Source of the DNA: Plectosphaerella cucumerina
Lineage: Eukaryota; Ascomycota; Sordariomycetes; Glomerellales; Plectosphaerellaceae
Length of the DNA stretch: 64,000 bases
Assembly: GCA_020746995.1 (NCBI GenBank)
Contig: JAGPXD010000007.1
Span: 1,426,001-1,490,000 of the forward strand
Direction: 5' to 3'
Shown: piece after piece, positions 22,554 to 32,093 of the stretch
How the letters are laid out: every line of letters starts with the position of its first letter
Numbering within the stretch: the first letter of the stretch is position 1
Program-made: the position numbers and the translations under genes
The notes under the pieces: model-generated
What the model was told of the DNA's origin: nothing
The model's database searches: none
What the model saw: the letters and a program-made list of their open reading frames with translations, nothing else

Positions 22554-25193
22554 TCAGGGCTCGTCATCGTCATGAGGTACAAACGGGGCATATATCGGCA
22601 AAGGCGGCCACTCCGGACGAGAGTACCCGTGCCGAAACACATGCTTTCCCGACCCAACAGTCTCCATCGGAGCCCCTGGCAGAGTAACCTCTGCCGTCAC
22701 GTTGCCGGGTATCTGCACAGTGAGGTCAATCGACTCCCCTTCCAGCTTCCATTCGACATCAATCGCGCCGAACGGGCTGAGATAACGGGCACTGCAAGAC
22801 GTAAGAGTTCCACCCGGCCGCGGCGCGATCCGGATTCTCTTCCAGCCGGGCTCCAGAGGCTCAAGCCCAGCGATATTCGAATGCATCCAACCCGCAACGG
22901 CGCCGAGCGCATAGTGGTTGAAGCTCGTCATGCTCGAGGCGTTCAGCGAGCCGTCTGGCAGCATGCTATCCCAGCGCTCCCAGACGGTCGTCGCGCCCAT
23001 GGTGATTGGATACAACCAGGATGGCGGCTTGCGATGCATCAACATGCGGTAGAAGATCTGCTCCTGGCCGATCTTGCTTAGGGCATGGCCTATGATCGGG
23101 GTCCCTGCGAAGCCGGTGGCGATTTTGAAGCGAGCATTGCGCCGGATGAGATGGACGAGTCGGTCGCCGGCGGCTTGTTGCTGATGAGGCGTCGGGAATA
23201 GGGAGAAGTGGACGGCGAGGGCCAGGGCCGTTTGAGTGTCAGAAACGACGCGACCGGCTTCAGTGATGAAGTTGCGCGTGAAATGTTCTCTCAGAGACTG
23301 TGCTTGGTTGAGGTACTTCTGACATTGAGATCTGTGGCCTAGGATTTCGGATGTCTCAGCCATGAGGTCCGTCATGCGTATGAGGAAAGCGTTTGATACG
23401 AGAATCTCGTCCGTCGGGCCATTACCAGGGTCGTCAGGTGGCGCTGCGGGCTCGAGCCAATCTCCCAGCTGAGGATGATTCGGATCCCACAGGCCATCCT
23501 CGCCACGCTTGATGCCCTTGTCGATCCATGCAGTCATGTTGGAGTAGAAGTCCTTCAGCAGACTGGTATCTCCCGAAGCTTGGTAGAGATCCCATGGGAC
23601 ACTGATGATTGCATCTCCCCAGATGGCTGAGGGTATGTTCGGCCGGCCCTTCCAGATGTTTGGCGAGAATAGGGGCGGGACCGAGCTGGCGTCTTCCATC
23701 TGGTCTTGTGACAAGCCACGCAGCCAAGACTTCAACATGCCGTTCGTGGAGTACAAGAATCCAGCTGTTGGTGCAAAGGCCTGGAGATCTCCTGTCCATC
23801 CGAGTCGCTCGTCTCGTTGGGGACAGTCGGTCGGGACGGACACGAAGTTGCCCCTCATCGACCAGACGACGTTCTCGTGGAGCTTGTTCAGCATCGGTTC
23901 CGAACACTCAAACCACCCTGTTCGCTCCATATCTGAGTGGATGACAATTGCGAAGAAGTCGTCCATGTTGATTTTTTCGGGAGCATATCCGTCGATCTGA
24001 ACGTAGCGGAAGCCGTGGAAAGTGAAGCGCGGCTCATAAACCAGATCAGACCCAGATAGGATGATTTCATCCGTACACTTGGCCTCCCTCAGTGGCGCGG
24101 TTGCGCACTCGCCCTTCTCGAGAACTTCGACATGCGTCAATTGAACTCGATGTCCTGCTGGGCCTGACAGGTTGCACCGCACCCATCCAACCAGATTCTG
24201 TCCAAAATCGAGAATGACCTTTCCGCTGGGGCTGGTGATCTTCTCCTGCACGGGAATCGTCTCGATCTGTCGGACTGGAGGACTATCCTGGGCGCGAAGG
24301 ATAGACACATCCATTGCCACAGTCTCAACTCCCTCCCAGTTGTCATCCACAAAAGCCGTGGTCTGCCAGCCAGGGACGTTAAGTCTAGCGTCAAAGACTT
24401 CGCCGTTGTAGATCTCGGCCTGGAGGAGGGGTCCCGTTCCAGACTTCCACGAGTCATCCGTGCCAATGACTTGAACCGAACCATCGTCGTAGGTGACCAT
24501 GAGTTGGGCGAAAATCCCGACAGATGAGCCCCAGATGTCCCTCTCGCCACCCATGAAGCCAAGCCGGCCGCAAAACCAGCCCTCGGCAACTTGAACACCA
24601 ATGGCATTCGCGCCGCTCTGGAGCTGTGAGAGGACGTCAAAGGTCTGGTACGATAGCTCATGGTCGTATGACGTCCAGCCAGGCGCCAGAACGTGGTCCC
24701 CCACTCGTTGCCCGTTGATATGAGCTTCGTAAATTCCTTGCGCAGTGATGTAGAGTCGTGCGGTGCGAGCTGACTGTTCGAGTTGAAAGTTCCGTCGGAA
24801 CAGAACCGGTTTGAGGGGTTCGTTTTCGACTCTCTTGCTCAATGGTCGGATCAGCGAACACTGCCAATCTTGAGGCTCCAAAAGGGCAGCCTCAATGCGC
24901 AGCTCATCTGACCATGCTGTCCATTCCTGGTCCTGAGATTGTGCCCGTACCCGAAGCAGAACCGATTGTTGTGATTCGAGGGGCGTTGAGGGCCATGCCA
25001 GGTAAAGCGATTGATCCACATGCGACTTGAACAGCTCCGGCGTTGTCTCCGGGTGTCTTTGAATGGAGATCTCATATGAGCGCTGGGACCAATTCTGTTC
25101 TGGCCCCTCAAACGACCATGAAATGCGCGGTTTGCTTTCGGCAATGCCGAGAGGAGTGCGGTAGTGCTCGACTCGGAGGTTGATGATCTTCAT
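22554..25193 (-). CDS. Alpha-L-rhamnosidase, glycoside hydrolase family 78
   Basis: Single exon, 879 aa, from ATG at 25193. The order of domains is that of GH78. An N-terminal fibronectin-like domain (about 1-105) is followed by beta-sandwich domains with RLYITAQGIYEAHING and GWTSYDHELSYQTFDV (about 145-190). The (alpha/alpha)6 barrel carries the acidic motif CPQRDERLGWTGD at 457-469, which contains the expected catalytic Glu/Asp region. A C-terminal beta-sandwich follows (GTLTSCSARYLSPFGAIDVEW). There is no signal peptide, so it probably cleaves imported rhamnosides in the cytosol. It is divergent from a transcription-factor-domain gene across a 352-nt promoter with a palindrome. The lack of introns in so long a gene contrasts with its neighbours. 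Confidence 0.95.
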   Translation of the reverse strand: MKIINLRVEHYRTPLGIAESKPRISWSFEGPEQNWSQRSYEISIQRHPETTPELFKSHVDQSLYLAWPSTPLESQQSVLLRVRAQSQDQEWTAWSDELRIEAALLEPQDWQCSLIRPLSKRVENEPLKPVLFRRNFQLEQSARTARLYITAQGIYEAHINGQRVGDHVLAPGWTSYDHELSYQTFDVLSQLQSGANAIGVQVAEGWFCGRLGFMGGERDIWGSSVGIFAQLMVTYDDGSVQVIGTDDSWKSGTGPLLQAEIYNGEVFDARLNVPGWQTTAFVDDNWEGVETVAMDVSILRAQDSPPVRQIETIPVQEKITSPSGKVILDFGQNLVGWVRCNLSGPAGHRVQLTHVEVLEKGECATAPLREAKCTDEIILSGSDLVYEPRFTFHGFRYVQIDGYAPEKINMDDFFAIVIHSDMERTGWFECSEPMLNKLHENVVWSMRGNFVSVPTDCPQRDERLGWTGDLQAFAPTAGFLYSTNGMLKSWLRGLSQDQMEDASSVPPLFSPNIWKGRPNIPSAIWGDAIISVPWDLYQASGDTSLLKDFYSNMTAWIDKGIKRGEDGLWDPNHPQLGDWLEPAAPPDDPGNGPTDEILVSNAFLIRMTDLMAETSEILGHRSQCQKYLNQAQSLREHFTRNFITEAGRVVSDTQTALALAVHFSLFPTPHQQQAAGDRLVHLIRRNARFKIATGFAGTPIIGHALSKIGQEQIFYRMLMHRKPPSWLYPITMGATTVWERWDSMLPDGSLNASSMTSFNHYALGAVAGWMHSNIAGLEPLEPGWKRIRIAPRPGGTLTSCSARYLSPFGAIDVEWKLEGESIDLTVQIPGNVTAEVTLPGAPMETVGSGKHVFRHGYSRPEWPPLPIYAPFVPHDDDEP

Positions 25194-25545
25194 CGCGGCT
25201 GGTGCTTGCTGTGTCGACTGTCGTTAAGGTATGCAATGTCGATGAACCCTTCACAGCATATCATCGTGAGATGGATCAGGTCTTCAGTGAAGCTTCAATG
25301 CGTACTCACCAGCCCTAGTTGCTGTTGTCTCACATGACGTGAGCAAATGACGGGGATCTCCCCCGAAAAGCGGCTGGTATTTCTCCAGGGGCCGACTCGG
25401 AGATTCTCCGCGACACAAGCCACCTGGCTCAACGCAGTTTTAGCACACCGGTTTTGGCATTAGGTTCATTTAGCGCATGATTAGTGAGTCATGAAGCGCA
25501 AAAGCGAGCTCCCTCGAATTCTGGGTGGCCGTTTGTCCCGGATCA
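25194..25545. promoter_or_regulatory. Divergent promoter of the rhamnosidase and the TF-domain gene
   Basis: A 352-nt spacer between start codons. It contains CTCAC-N5-GTGAG (25329-25343), centred on a CRE-like ATGACGTG, and the palindrome CGGGG-N5-CCCCG at 25351-25365, eight nt further on. Both lie near the middle of the spacer and could serve both genes. Confidence 0.45.
25351..25365. promoter_or_regulatory. Palindrome CGGGG-N5-CCCCG (copy A)
   Basis: The 15-nt site CGGGGATCTCCCCCG has exact 5-bp inverted arms, equal to CGG-N9-CCG. This is the geometry of a dimeric Zn2Cys6 site. The same arms and spacing recur at 29584-29598 in the other divergent promoter of this cluster. Confidence 0.5.
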
Positions 25546-27312
25546 ATGCCCCTCGATCAACTGAAGTCGTCCCACCCAGCTCACACTCTCTGCAGTCCAT
25601 CGGCATCCGCCCCCAAGCCAGCAGTTCCAAAGCCCGCCGTCATGGAACAGCCATGGTGGTCAATGGGTGTTGAGTCCACCCTGGACTGGCCTAGCCTCCG
25701 ACCCTACAACCTGCTCCGCATGGTCCCGACCCCCTCTGCCGTCACCTCGGAGGGCGGCATGGATCACTACCAGCCGGACCCGAGATGGGCCTCGCTGCGG
25801 CTCCCCGGACACCCACACGGGAAACCCTCGCCCCGCTCGACGGGAGCGCTGGATGACCCTGAGGAGATGACCGAGCTTGTCGACCGGTTCATGAAGTACA
25901 TCCATGCGAAGCAACCGGTGGTGAAACCCCAGGCCATCTACGATCAGATTGGCGTCGTGCAGGAGGAGGGCCTGGGGTGGGATGCAGCCACCTGTCTTCT
26001 GGTATGTTCGCGATTACATGCCCCGAGACCCGTCGATGCTAACTGCCGACGCAGCTGATTGCCTGCGCGTTGGGCGGGATATGCGAGCCTTACAACCCGG
26101 ACGTTGTGGAGGACTACTCGAGGCCGTCGATAGATGCCGAGCAGTACCTCCGGAGCCGCGAGTACTTTGATGCCGCGCGCAAGAGACTTGGCTTGGTCAT
26201 GGGCAATGCCAGCGTCACAGGGGCGCAGTGCTTCTTTCTTGCCGCGGGTTATTACGTTACCGTCTTCGAGCCGCTGGCGGCATGGAGGAACCTGAACACG
26301 GCAAGTATCATCTGCCAACATGCCTTGGCCGGTAACCTGAATGTTGCAGGGTTACAGGAAGTGACCATGGCGAGCCCGCAGAGCTTCCCTGACAACTCGC
26401 ATCGCAAGTTGTTCTGGAGCTGTCTCAAGACTGAGAGGTGAGTCTTCCCCCTAGGCCAGGGAATCCCACATGCTGATGACCAACAGGGAGATTGCAAATG
26501 AGCTGGGCTTCAACATCTCGAACCTCCAGCTGCTGCAATATGAGATGCTGCCGTCACTGGTCCCCGACTCTGAGCCTTACGAAGCCCCTGAGGAAGGCCA
26601 GCCTCTAGCCGGGGCACATGGCTTGACACCCGAGCAGCACGACCAAAGCTGGTTTTATTACCTCACGGACATTGCCTTGCGCAAGATCGAGATTCAAATC
26701 GAATCCTTTTTCCAGCAGCAGCAGGCCAGGCAGAACGACCTCACACCAGAGACAAGCGAGTCCTTCTACGGAGAAATCCTAGCCATGCTGGCAGATCTCG
26801 ACAGGCAAATCGTGGAACATTTCTCGCAACTGCCGGCTTGCATCTCTGTCGAGACCGGCAGCAACCACCATTGCGATGATGATCTGAGGGAGTACCTCAG
26901 GCTGAGGATGCTCATTGTCCGCCACTGCCTGAGCCGTCCAGCTCTACACCTGCTTCTCCATGGCATCCTCTCCAATCTGTCCGACTCCCTTCGTGCGCAG
27001 GCGGTCCAAATCGCTGAGAAGGCGCTGCTGATTGATCAATATCTCGTCACTCACGGCATGATCACGCACCGCAACCCTGGCACCTGGCTGGGCATACGGT
27101 ACTGCACACGCGCCGCGCTGGAGATGCATGCCGTCGATAAGTCAAACATTCCAGGGCTCTCCCTGGCCCCGGGATGGCAGCAGGGCATCGGCAGACTGAA
27201 GATTGGCCTCACGTACTGGAGTGCCGAGAGCAGAGATGCATGGAAGTATCTTCAATGGCTCGAACGGCTGGACGGGACAGGTGGCACGGCTCTGAGTCTG
27301 GTGTCCGTGTGA
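25546..27312 (+). CDS. Fungal-specific transcription-factor-domain protein without zinc cluster
   Basis: Three exons (25546-26001, 26055-26437, 26487-27312) with introns of 53 and 49 nt, each with CTAAC or CTGAT branch sequence; 554 aa. The blocks ALGGICEPYN, FDAARKRLGL, FWSCLKTEREIANELG and RHCLSRPALHLLLHG are typical of the fungal_trans middle homology region of Zn2Cys6 regulators. No Cys6 cluster precedes them. The frame upstream of the ATG at 25546 reaches only a GTG at 25525, and no zinc-cluster exon is seen before the rhamnosidase gene. It may act as a co-regulator or have lost its DNA-binding part. It is divergent from the GH78 gene and ends 27 nt from the convergent Zn2Cys6 gene. Confidence 0.82.
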
Positions 27313-27339
27313 TCTCACCTCGAGGTTCTCTTCCTGATA

Positions 27340-29500
27340 TCACTCCAATATGACAAGATCCAGGTTCCGTCCGCTTTGCCACACTGCTCCACCCTCTTCG
27401 CTGGCGAGGAAGACTCTCTTGTTCCCAGCAACCATGCGCTGCCAATCCGGTGGTAGACTCAATCCAAGGCAGTGAGCATACCTCACATCGCTAGCAACGG
27501 CTCTGCTTTTGGCAAAAGATACGGCCAAGAGGGCCAAACACCCCGAATACGCCCCACGATGGGAGAGGAACTCGTCCAGATGAGGGCATGCCGAACCTCC
27601 ACCACCACCTGTCGCCATGTACTGAAATGGCGACGAGTGGCTGGCCCTCTGCTGGTCATCCTCCGGATTCCAGGTATCAAGATGCGATCGAAGAGCCTCG
27701 GAAGTGAGCATCACACACTCATTCGCCAGGGCCGCGAGCTCGCTAAGCAGCCGCTCTTGAGGGCGTGTTCCCGGGCCTTGGTCCGATCGAAGCATCTCCG
27801 GCAAGTTGGGTGTAAGGTACAGGCCCAGACAGGCGCGAAGAATGAGGAGGGTAAGCCTTCTGTTCCGGGCGTCTCGGGATACGGAGACGTTGAGGGGCTG
27901 GCCGAAGCCGACGGGCCACATGTGCTGTAGCCTACTGAGGCGGAGGCGGCACTCGGCTGCGTGGCCGAGGAAGGCATCGACGGAGCGGTAGCTTGAGCAG
28001 TCGGGGTTGGAGCTGGTGAAGAGGTGTATTGACTTCTCGACATTGTCGTAGTCTTGAATCTCGGAGGTGATGTCGGAGAGTTGCTCGGGTGCCGTGGTTG
28101 ACCCCTGTGTGCTGGTTGTCTGTGGTGTGCCGAAAAGTTCGGCACTGGGGGCTTGTGGGATCTCTTGAAGGTATGAAGGGAGTGGGCGTCCGATGTGGTC
28201 ACTCAGAGAGATGCCGAGATCGTTGCTCAGGCGTCTTGACCAATGTTAGCAATTTGAAACCCATGGGAGGAAGTGACTCAACGCGCCGAGCAATGTTACT
28301 GCACAGGGCATGCAGATACCTCACCAAGGATACATCCTCAACTCTCAACTGCAAGACTTGCACCGCCTCCAAGGCACCCTCGGCAGCTCGAACAAACATA
28401 CCCCGAGCCTTCTTTGGAGCACCGTCTTTGAGATACCAAAACCCCGCCAAGCACAGACACTGGATGCCGAGCTGCCGGTCGCCAGCATCCAGCGCCCAGC
28501 CGAGTCTTCGCTTTGCCATGGTCCAGTACTGACGAGCAGACGAGGCAGACGCCCCCTCGGAGGAACAGCAGCCGCACCTGAGAGCAATAGCGCCAACCAA
28601 GAAGACCAGGCAAGACTCAGCAGACCAGTCGCCACCACTCTCGGCAACATCAAAGATGTGTCGTCGCAGACGTGAGGGGCTGATCACGGGGTGGCGGGCA
28701 AGGACGCTGCGCTCGAAACACCCACCCAGATGCTTCATGCGGCTGATGGAGGTGTCGGCGGTTCCCCGAGATTGAGCTGGTCTCTCCGTCTCGCTCGTGT
28801 TGTGGGAGGGGATGAGTGTGCCTGGGATGTTAGCAAGCTCCTCCGTCCAGACATTCCAGGTCAGTATGCTCTCGGCACTGGGTATCGGTTGTTGGGGGTC
28901 CAATGTTGAGAAGGCTCCATTTCCGGAAGGATGGTTCCAGTCGAAAGTAGACCTCACTGGTCGTTGCTCTGAAGTGCCGCCTTCGGCTGCCACAACCCGG
29001 GGTACCGGGGAGAAGGCGTCTTCTCTTGGTCCCGAGGTAGTGCCCAGAGCCGAGAGGATATCCTGCTTGACCTGAGCCACAGACTCCAGCAGCTGCTGAC
29101 CCCAAGAGTCAAGGCTAGACAGCTCGTTAGTCCCGGGTCATCTCTGCCGAGGGAGGTCTACCCACGGGCTCGTCTGCACGTTGCGGCCACGCACGCATGA
29201 CTGTCCCCTATGGTGGCACCACGTGCATACGGGGTATCCAACGCAGCGGGTCTTGCGCATGCGGCACGCCTCACAGGCGAGGCCGGCCCGGCCGGGCTGC
29301 GGGGGACTGTCACTGCGTCCGTCCAACGGCCCCCGCTCAATGGGGCTGGCATGGCCATCCTGGGGCGAGGAGGGTTCTGGATCTGGCGGCAGGGGCCGCT
29401 TTCTGGGGGCGGGGTCTGGGGGAGGTGGCCCGGCGGGATGGGTCATGTCTGGGGGATCGACCTCGCTGGATACCGTCCCAAGACGCGTCGGCGTGAACAT
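27340..29500 (-). CDS. Zn2Cys6 transcription factor
   Basis: Three exons, 29500-29166, 29114-28278 and 28234-27340; 688 aa. The first intron (29115-29165) has a GTGGGT donor. The second is only 43 nt, with an unusual GTCACT donor but a good CTAAC branch and CAAG acceptor; it is the only choice I found that keeps frame. A Pro-rich N-terminus leads to the zinc cluster at about residues 76-102 (C-x2-C-x6-C-x5-C-x2-C-x6-C, starting CEACRMRKTRC). The middle region has the fungal TF pattern (ALRCGCCSSEGAS, AGFWYLKDGAPKKARGM, RLSNDLGISLSDHIGRPLP). It is divergent from the sugar transporter and convergent with the zinc-less TF-domain gene. Candidate activator of the rhamnoside group by position. Confidence 0.87.
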
Positions 29501-29894
29501 GTGGCGAGGCTGCGTCAGGCACGGCGAGAAAGAAGGGTGGGTGGGTGGTGGTGGAGGAGAGAAAGTCCGAGGAACGGATGGCTCGGGGAAAGTCCCCGAC
29601 TTATACGGGCAGAGGACGGACAGGGGCTACTGGAGCGGACAAAGCTTTCCAACCCCGCAAGTTCAACGGCAGTCTGATGAAAGCAGGTCTAGCTGAAACT
29701 AGCGGCCGCCCTGGCAGTGCATTGCTCATCAGGGGGGTGCCCCGGTAGTTGCCGGCGCCTGTTTTGGGAGCCTGGAGGGAAAGGTTTTGATGTGGGTATA
29801 ACTTCAGCCGACGTCCATGCACCGGAAATGGTAATCTCAGCAAGACATCTCTCTCACTTTCACACTCAATCCCAACGACTCATCATCACCCAGT
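29501..29894. promoter_or_regulatory. Divergent promoter of the Zn2Cys6 factor and the sugar transporter
   Basis: A 394-nt spacer. It contains the palindrome CGGGG-N5-CCCCG at 29584-29598, a TATA-like ACTTATACG directly after it, and a GT-rich run near 29535-29560. Confidence 0.45.
29584..29598. promoter_or_regulatory. Palindrome CGGGG-N5-CCCCG (copy B)
   Basis: The 15-nt site CGGGGAAAGTCCCCG has 6-bp arms (CGGGGA/TCCCCG) and equals CGG-N9-CCG, as copy A does. It is 86 nt before the regulator ATG and about 300 nt before the transporter ATG. Confidence 0.5.
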
Positions 29895-31506
29895 ATGTCG
29901 CACGACGACAAGCCTTCCGTCGACATGATGGAGAAGCAGCAGCATGACGAGGCCATCACGGCGCCGCACGATGAGACGGACATGTCGTTCATGCAGACGC
30001 TCAAGGCGCACCCGAAGCCGATGATCATGAGCGTGCTCATGTCGCTGGGTCCGCTGGCTTTTGGGTTCGATATCATCATTCTCGGAGTTGTGACTGTCTT
30101 TCCAGCGTTTCTGTAAGTCTTTCGCCGAACAAGCCAATGACAATAGCTGACCCTTGTCTCCTCCCAGCATGAGATTCGGCGACGTCTTCGGCGACACGCT
30201 CATCCTTCCCTCCGTCTGGCTTGCGCTCTGGAATGCGTCGATGCAGATTGGATTCATGATTGGTTCCATGATCAATGGCTGGGTTGCGGACCGCTTCGGC
30301 CGGCGAATCGCCATGATGGCTGGTGCCCTCGTCACTTCTGCCGGCATCGCGGTTGTGTTCACTTCGGACCTGAGCGAGAACATGGGCAACCGTCGCGGCG
30401 CATTCCTGGCTGGAAAGATCGTTCTCGGCATGGGTCTTAGTATGATGGCCACGACCTGCCTCATCTACAACTCCGAGGTCGTCCCCGTCAAGCTGCGCGG
30501 CGTCTCGCTCTCGCTATTCCAGTTCAACCTTGTGCTCGGCCAGCTCATTGCGGCAGTGGTGGCCGGAAGCCAGATCCCACACGGCCTTCAACTCGAATCC
30601 TACCGCATCTGCTTCGCTGCGCAGTGGGCTATGGCTGGCGCAGCCTTCGTTGCGGCCTTCCTGGTCCCCGAATCACCAGCATGGCTGCTGCGCAAAGGCG
30701 ACGTCGATAGCGCTCGCAAGTCCTTCGCCCGTCTCCACAAATCCGAGTCTGTCGAGGCCTCGATCGTCGCCATGCAGGCGACATTGGAGCACGAGCGACA
30801 GGAGCAGCAGGCCTCAGACGGCGTCACCTGGGCCGAGTGCTTCAAGGGCCACAACTGGCGACGCATGCGCATCATCATATTCGCTAGCATCGTGCAGCAG
30901 TTCCTCGGGGTGTCCTTTGTCGCCAATGGCACTTACTTCATGATCATCGCTGGTCTCTCACCCTCCAACTCCATCACCGTTCTCGAAGTCGCATCGGGTC
31001 TCGCCCTTGTTGGTAACATGATCTCCTGGTATCTTGCAGCCAAGGCCGGACGGAGACGCACCATCATCGCCTGCACGGCTTTCTTGTCCCTCGTCTGGCT
31101 CACCGTCGGTATTGCCGGCTGCTTCACCGCCCAGTCGGCCCTCTGGTACATGGGCATCATGATCAACATGGTTCTCGTCATCTTCAACGTTGGTGCCGGC
31201 CCAATCATCCCCATCATAGTTGCCGAGACGTCCTCGGTCCGCCTCCGAGCCAAGGCTAATGCCATCGGCTTCATGTGCAACGGATTCGCGTCGTGGGCCT
31301 TCAACTTCTTCGTACCGTACATGTTCAACAGGGACGAGGGGAATCTCGGCGGCAAGACGGGCTTCTTCTTCGCGGGCCTCTGCGTCGTGGCCGTGGCCGT
31401 GCTGTTCTTCGACCTGCCGGAGATGAAGAACCGGACGTACATGGAGCTGGATGAGATGTTTGAGCGGAAGGTCAAGACGCGCGAGTTCAGGAAGTACCGT
31501 ATCTAG
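29895..31506 (+). CDS. MFS sugar transporter (hexose/alpha-glucoside type)
   Basis: Two exons, 29895-30112 and 30168-31506, with a 55-nt intron; 518 aa, the usual size. Twelve hydrophobic segments. Sugar-porter signatures are visible: GWVADRFGRRIAMM in loop 2-3, PESPAWLLRKGD after TM6, a later GRRRTI loop, and PEMKNRTYMELDEMF in the C-terminal tail (the PETKG/E-LDE-F element). This subfamily includes maltose and other glycoside permeases as well as rhamnose- or galacturonate-type porters. Placement between a zinc-cluster regulator and a reductase, 4.7 kb from a cytosolic rhamnosidase, makes a rhamnose or rhamnoside substrate plausible but unproven. Plasma membrane location is expected. Confidence 0.93.
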
Positions 31507-32093
31507 GCAGCGGTGGTGGTACGAGGCCCGATGAAGCTTTCATTGTTCGTCATTTATCGCGACGCCGGCAATAGGATTTAGTGGTGATGATACATCCGAG
31601 ATTTGAGACAATGTTACTCAGCATTCGTTATCAGATCGGGCCATTCCTCGTGAATACGCGGATTCATGGTGTTTGTAGGGATTTCAGGTGGTCTCTGCCT
31701 AAACTTCACGCCGGTTAACGCATCAGAATGCGCCACGGCCTCCTGCACCAGCTCTACACAGCCAGTCACATGGCATCAATGCCGCTTCTCTGAGTGTGAC
31801 GTCGGTGTTGTTCCCATCTCCGACGGGTTTGATGTCGGATTTAGGCAATGGAACTTCATTCCTACACATCGTGATGGCGTTGCTGTGATGTTTCCCTTGG
31901 ACATCAATGCTTCGCACCAGATGGAGGACAAGTGGTTGGGAGAGTGGTTCGGAGGATGAAGGTCTTTCAGGGTAATTAACGAGGTATAAAACGACCCTCA
32001 CCCCGAGCTCAGCTAGACATCAAGCGCCAGGCACATCTTCATCTTCATCGACAAGAACCATCAACATCAGACCTTCGACAGCAACCCCTCAAC
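31507..32093. other. Intergenic region with AKR promoter
   Basis: A 587-nt spacer. TATAAAA at about 31985-31991 sits about 105 nt before the reductase ATG. An open frame at 31666-31959 (97 aa) has no domain, and I do not support it as a gene. Confidence 0.45.

Noticed and set aside
31666..31959. 97-aa plus-strand open frame between transporter and reductase
   Set aside because: No domain, no conserved-looking pattern, and it sits in a promoter region.
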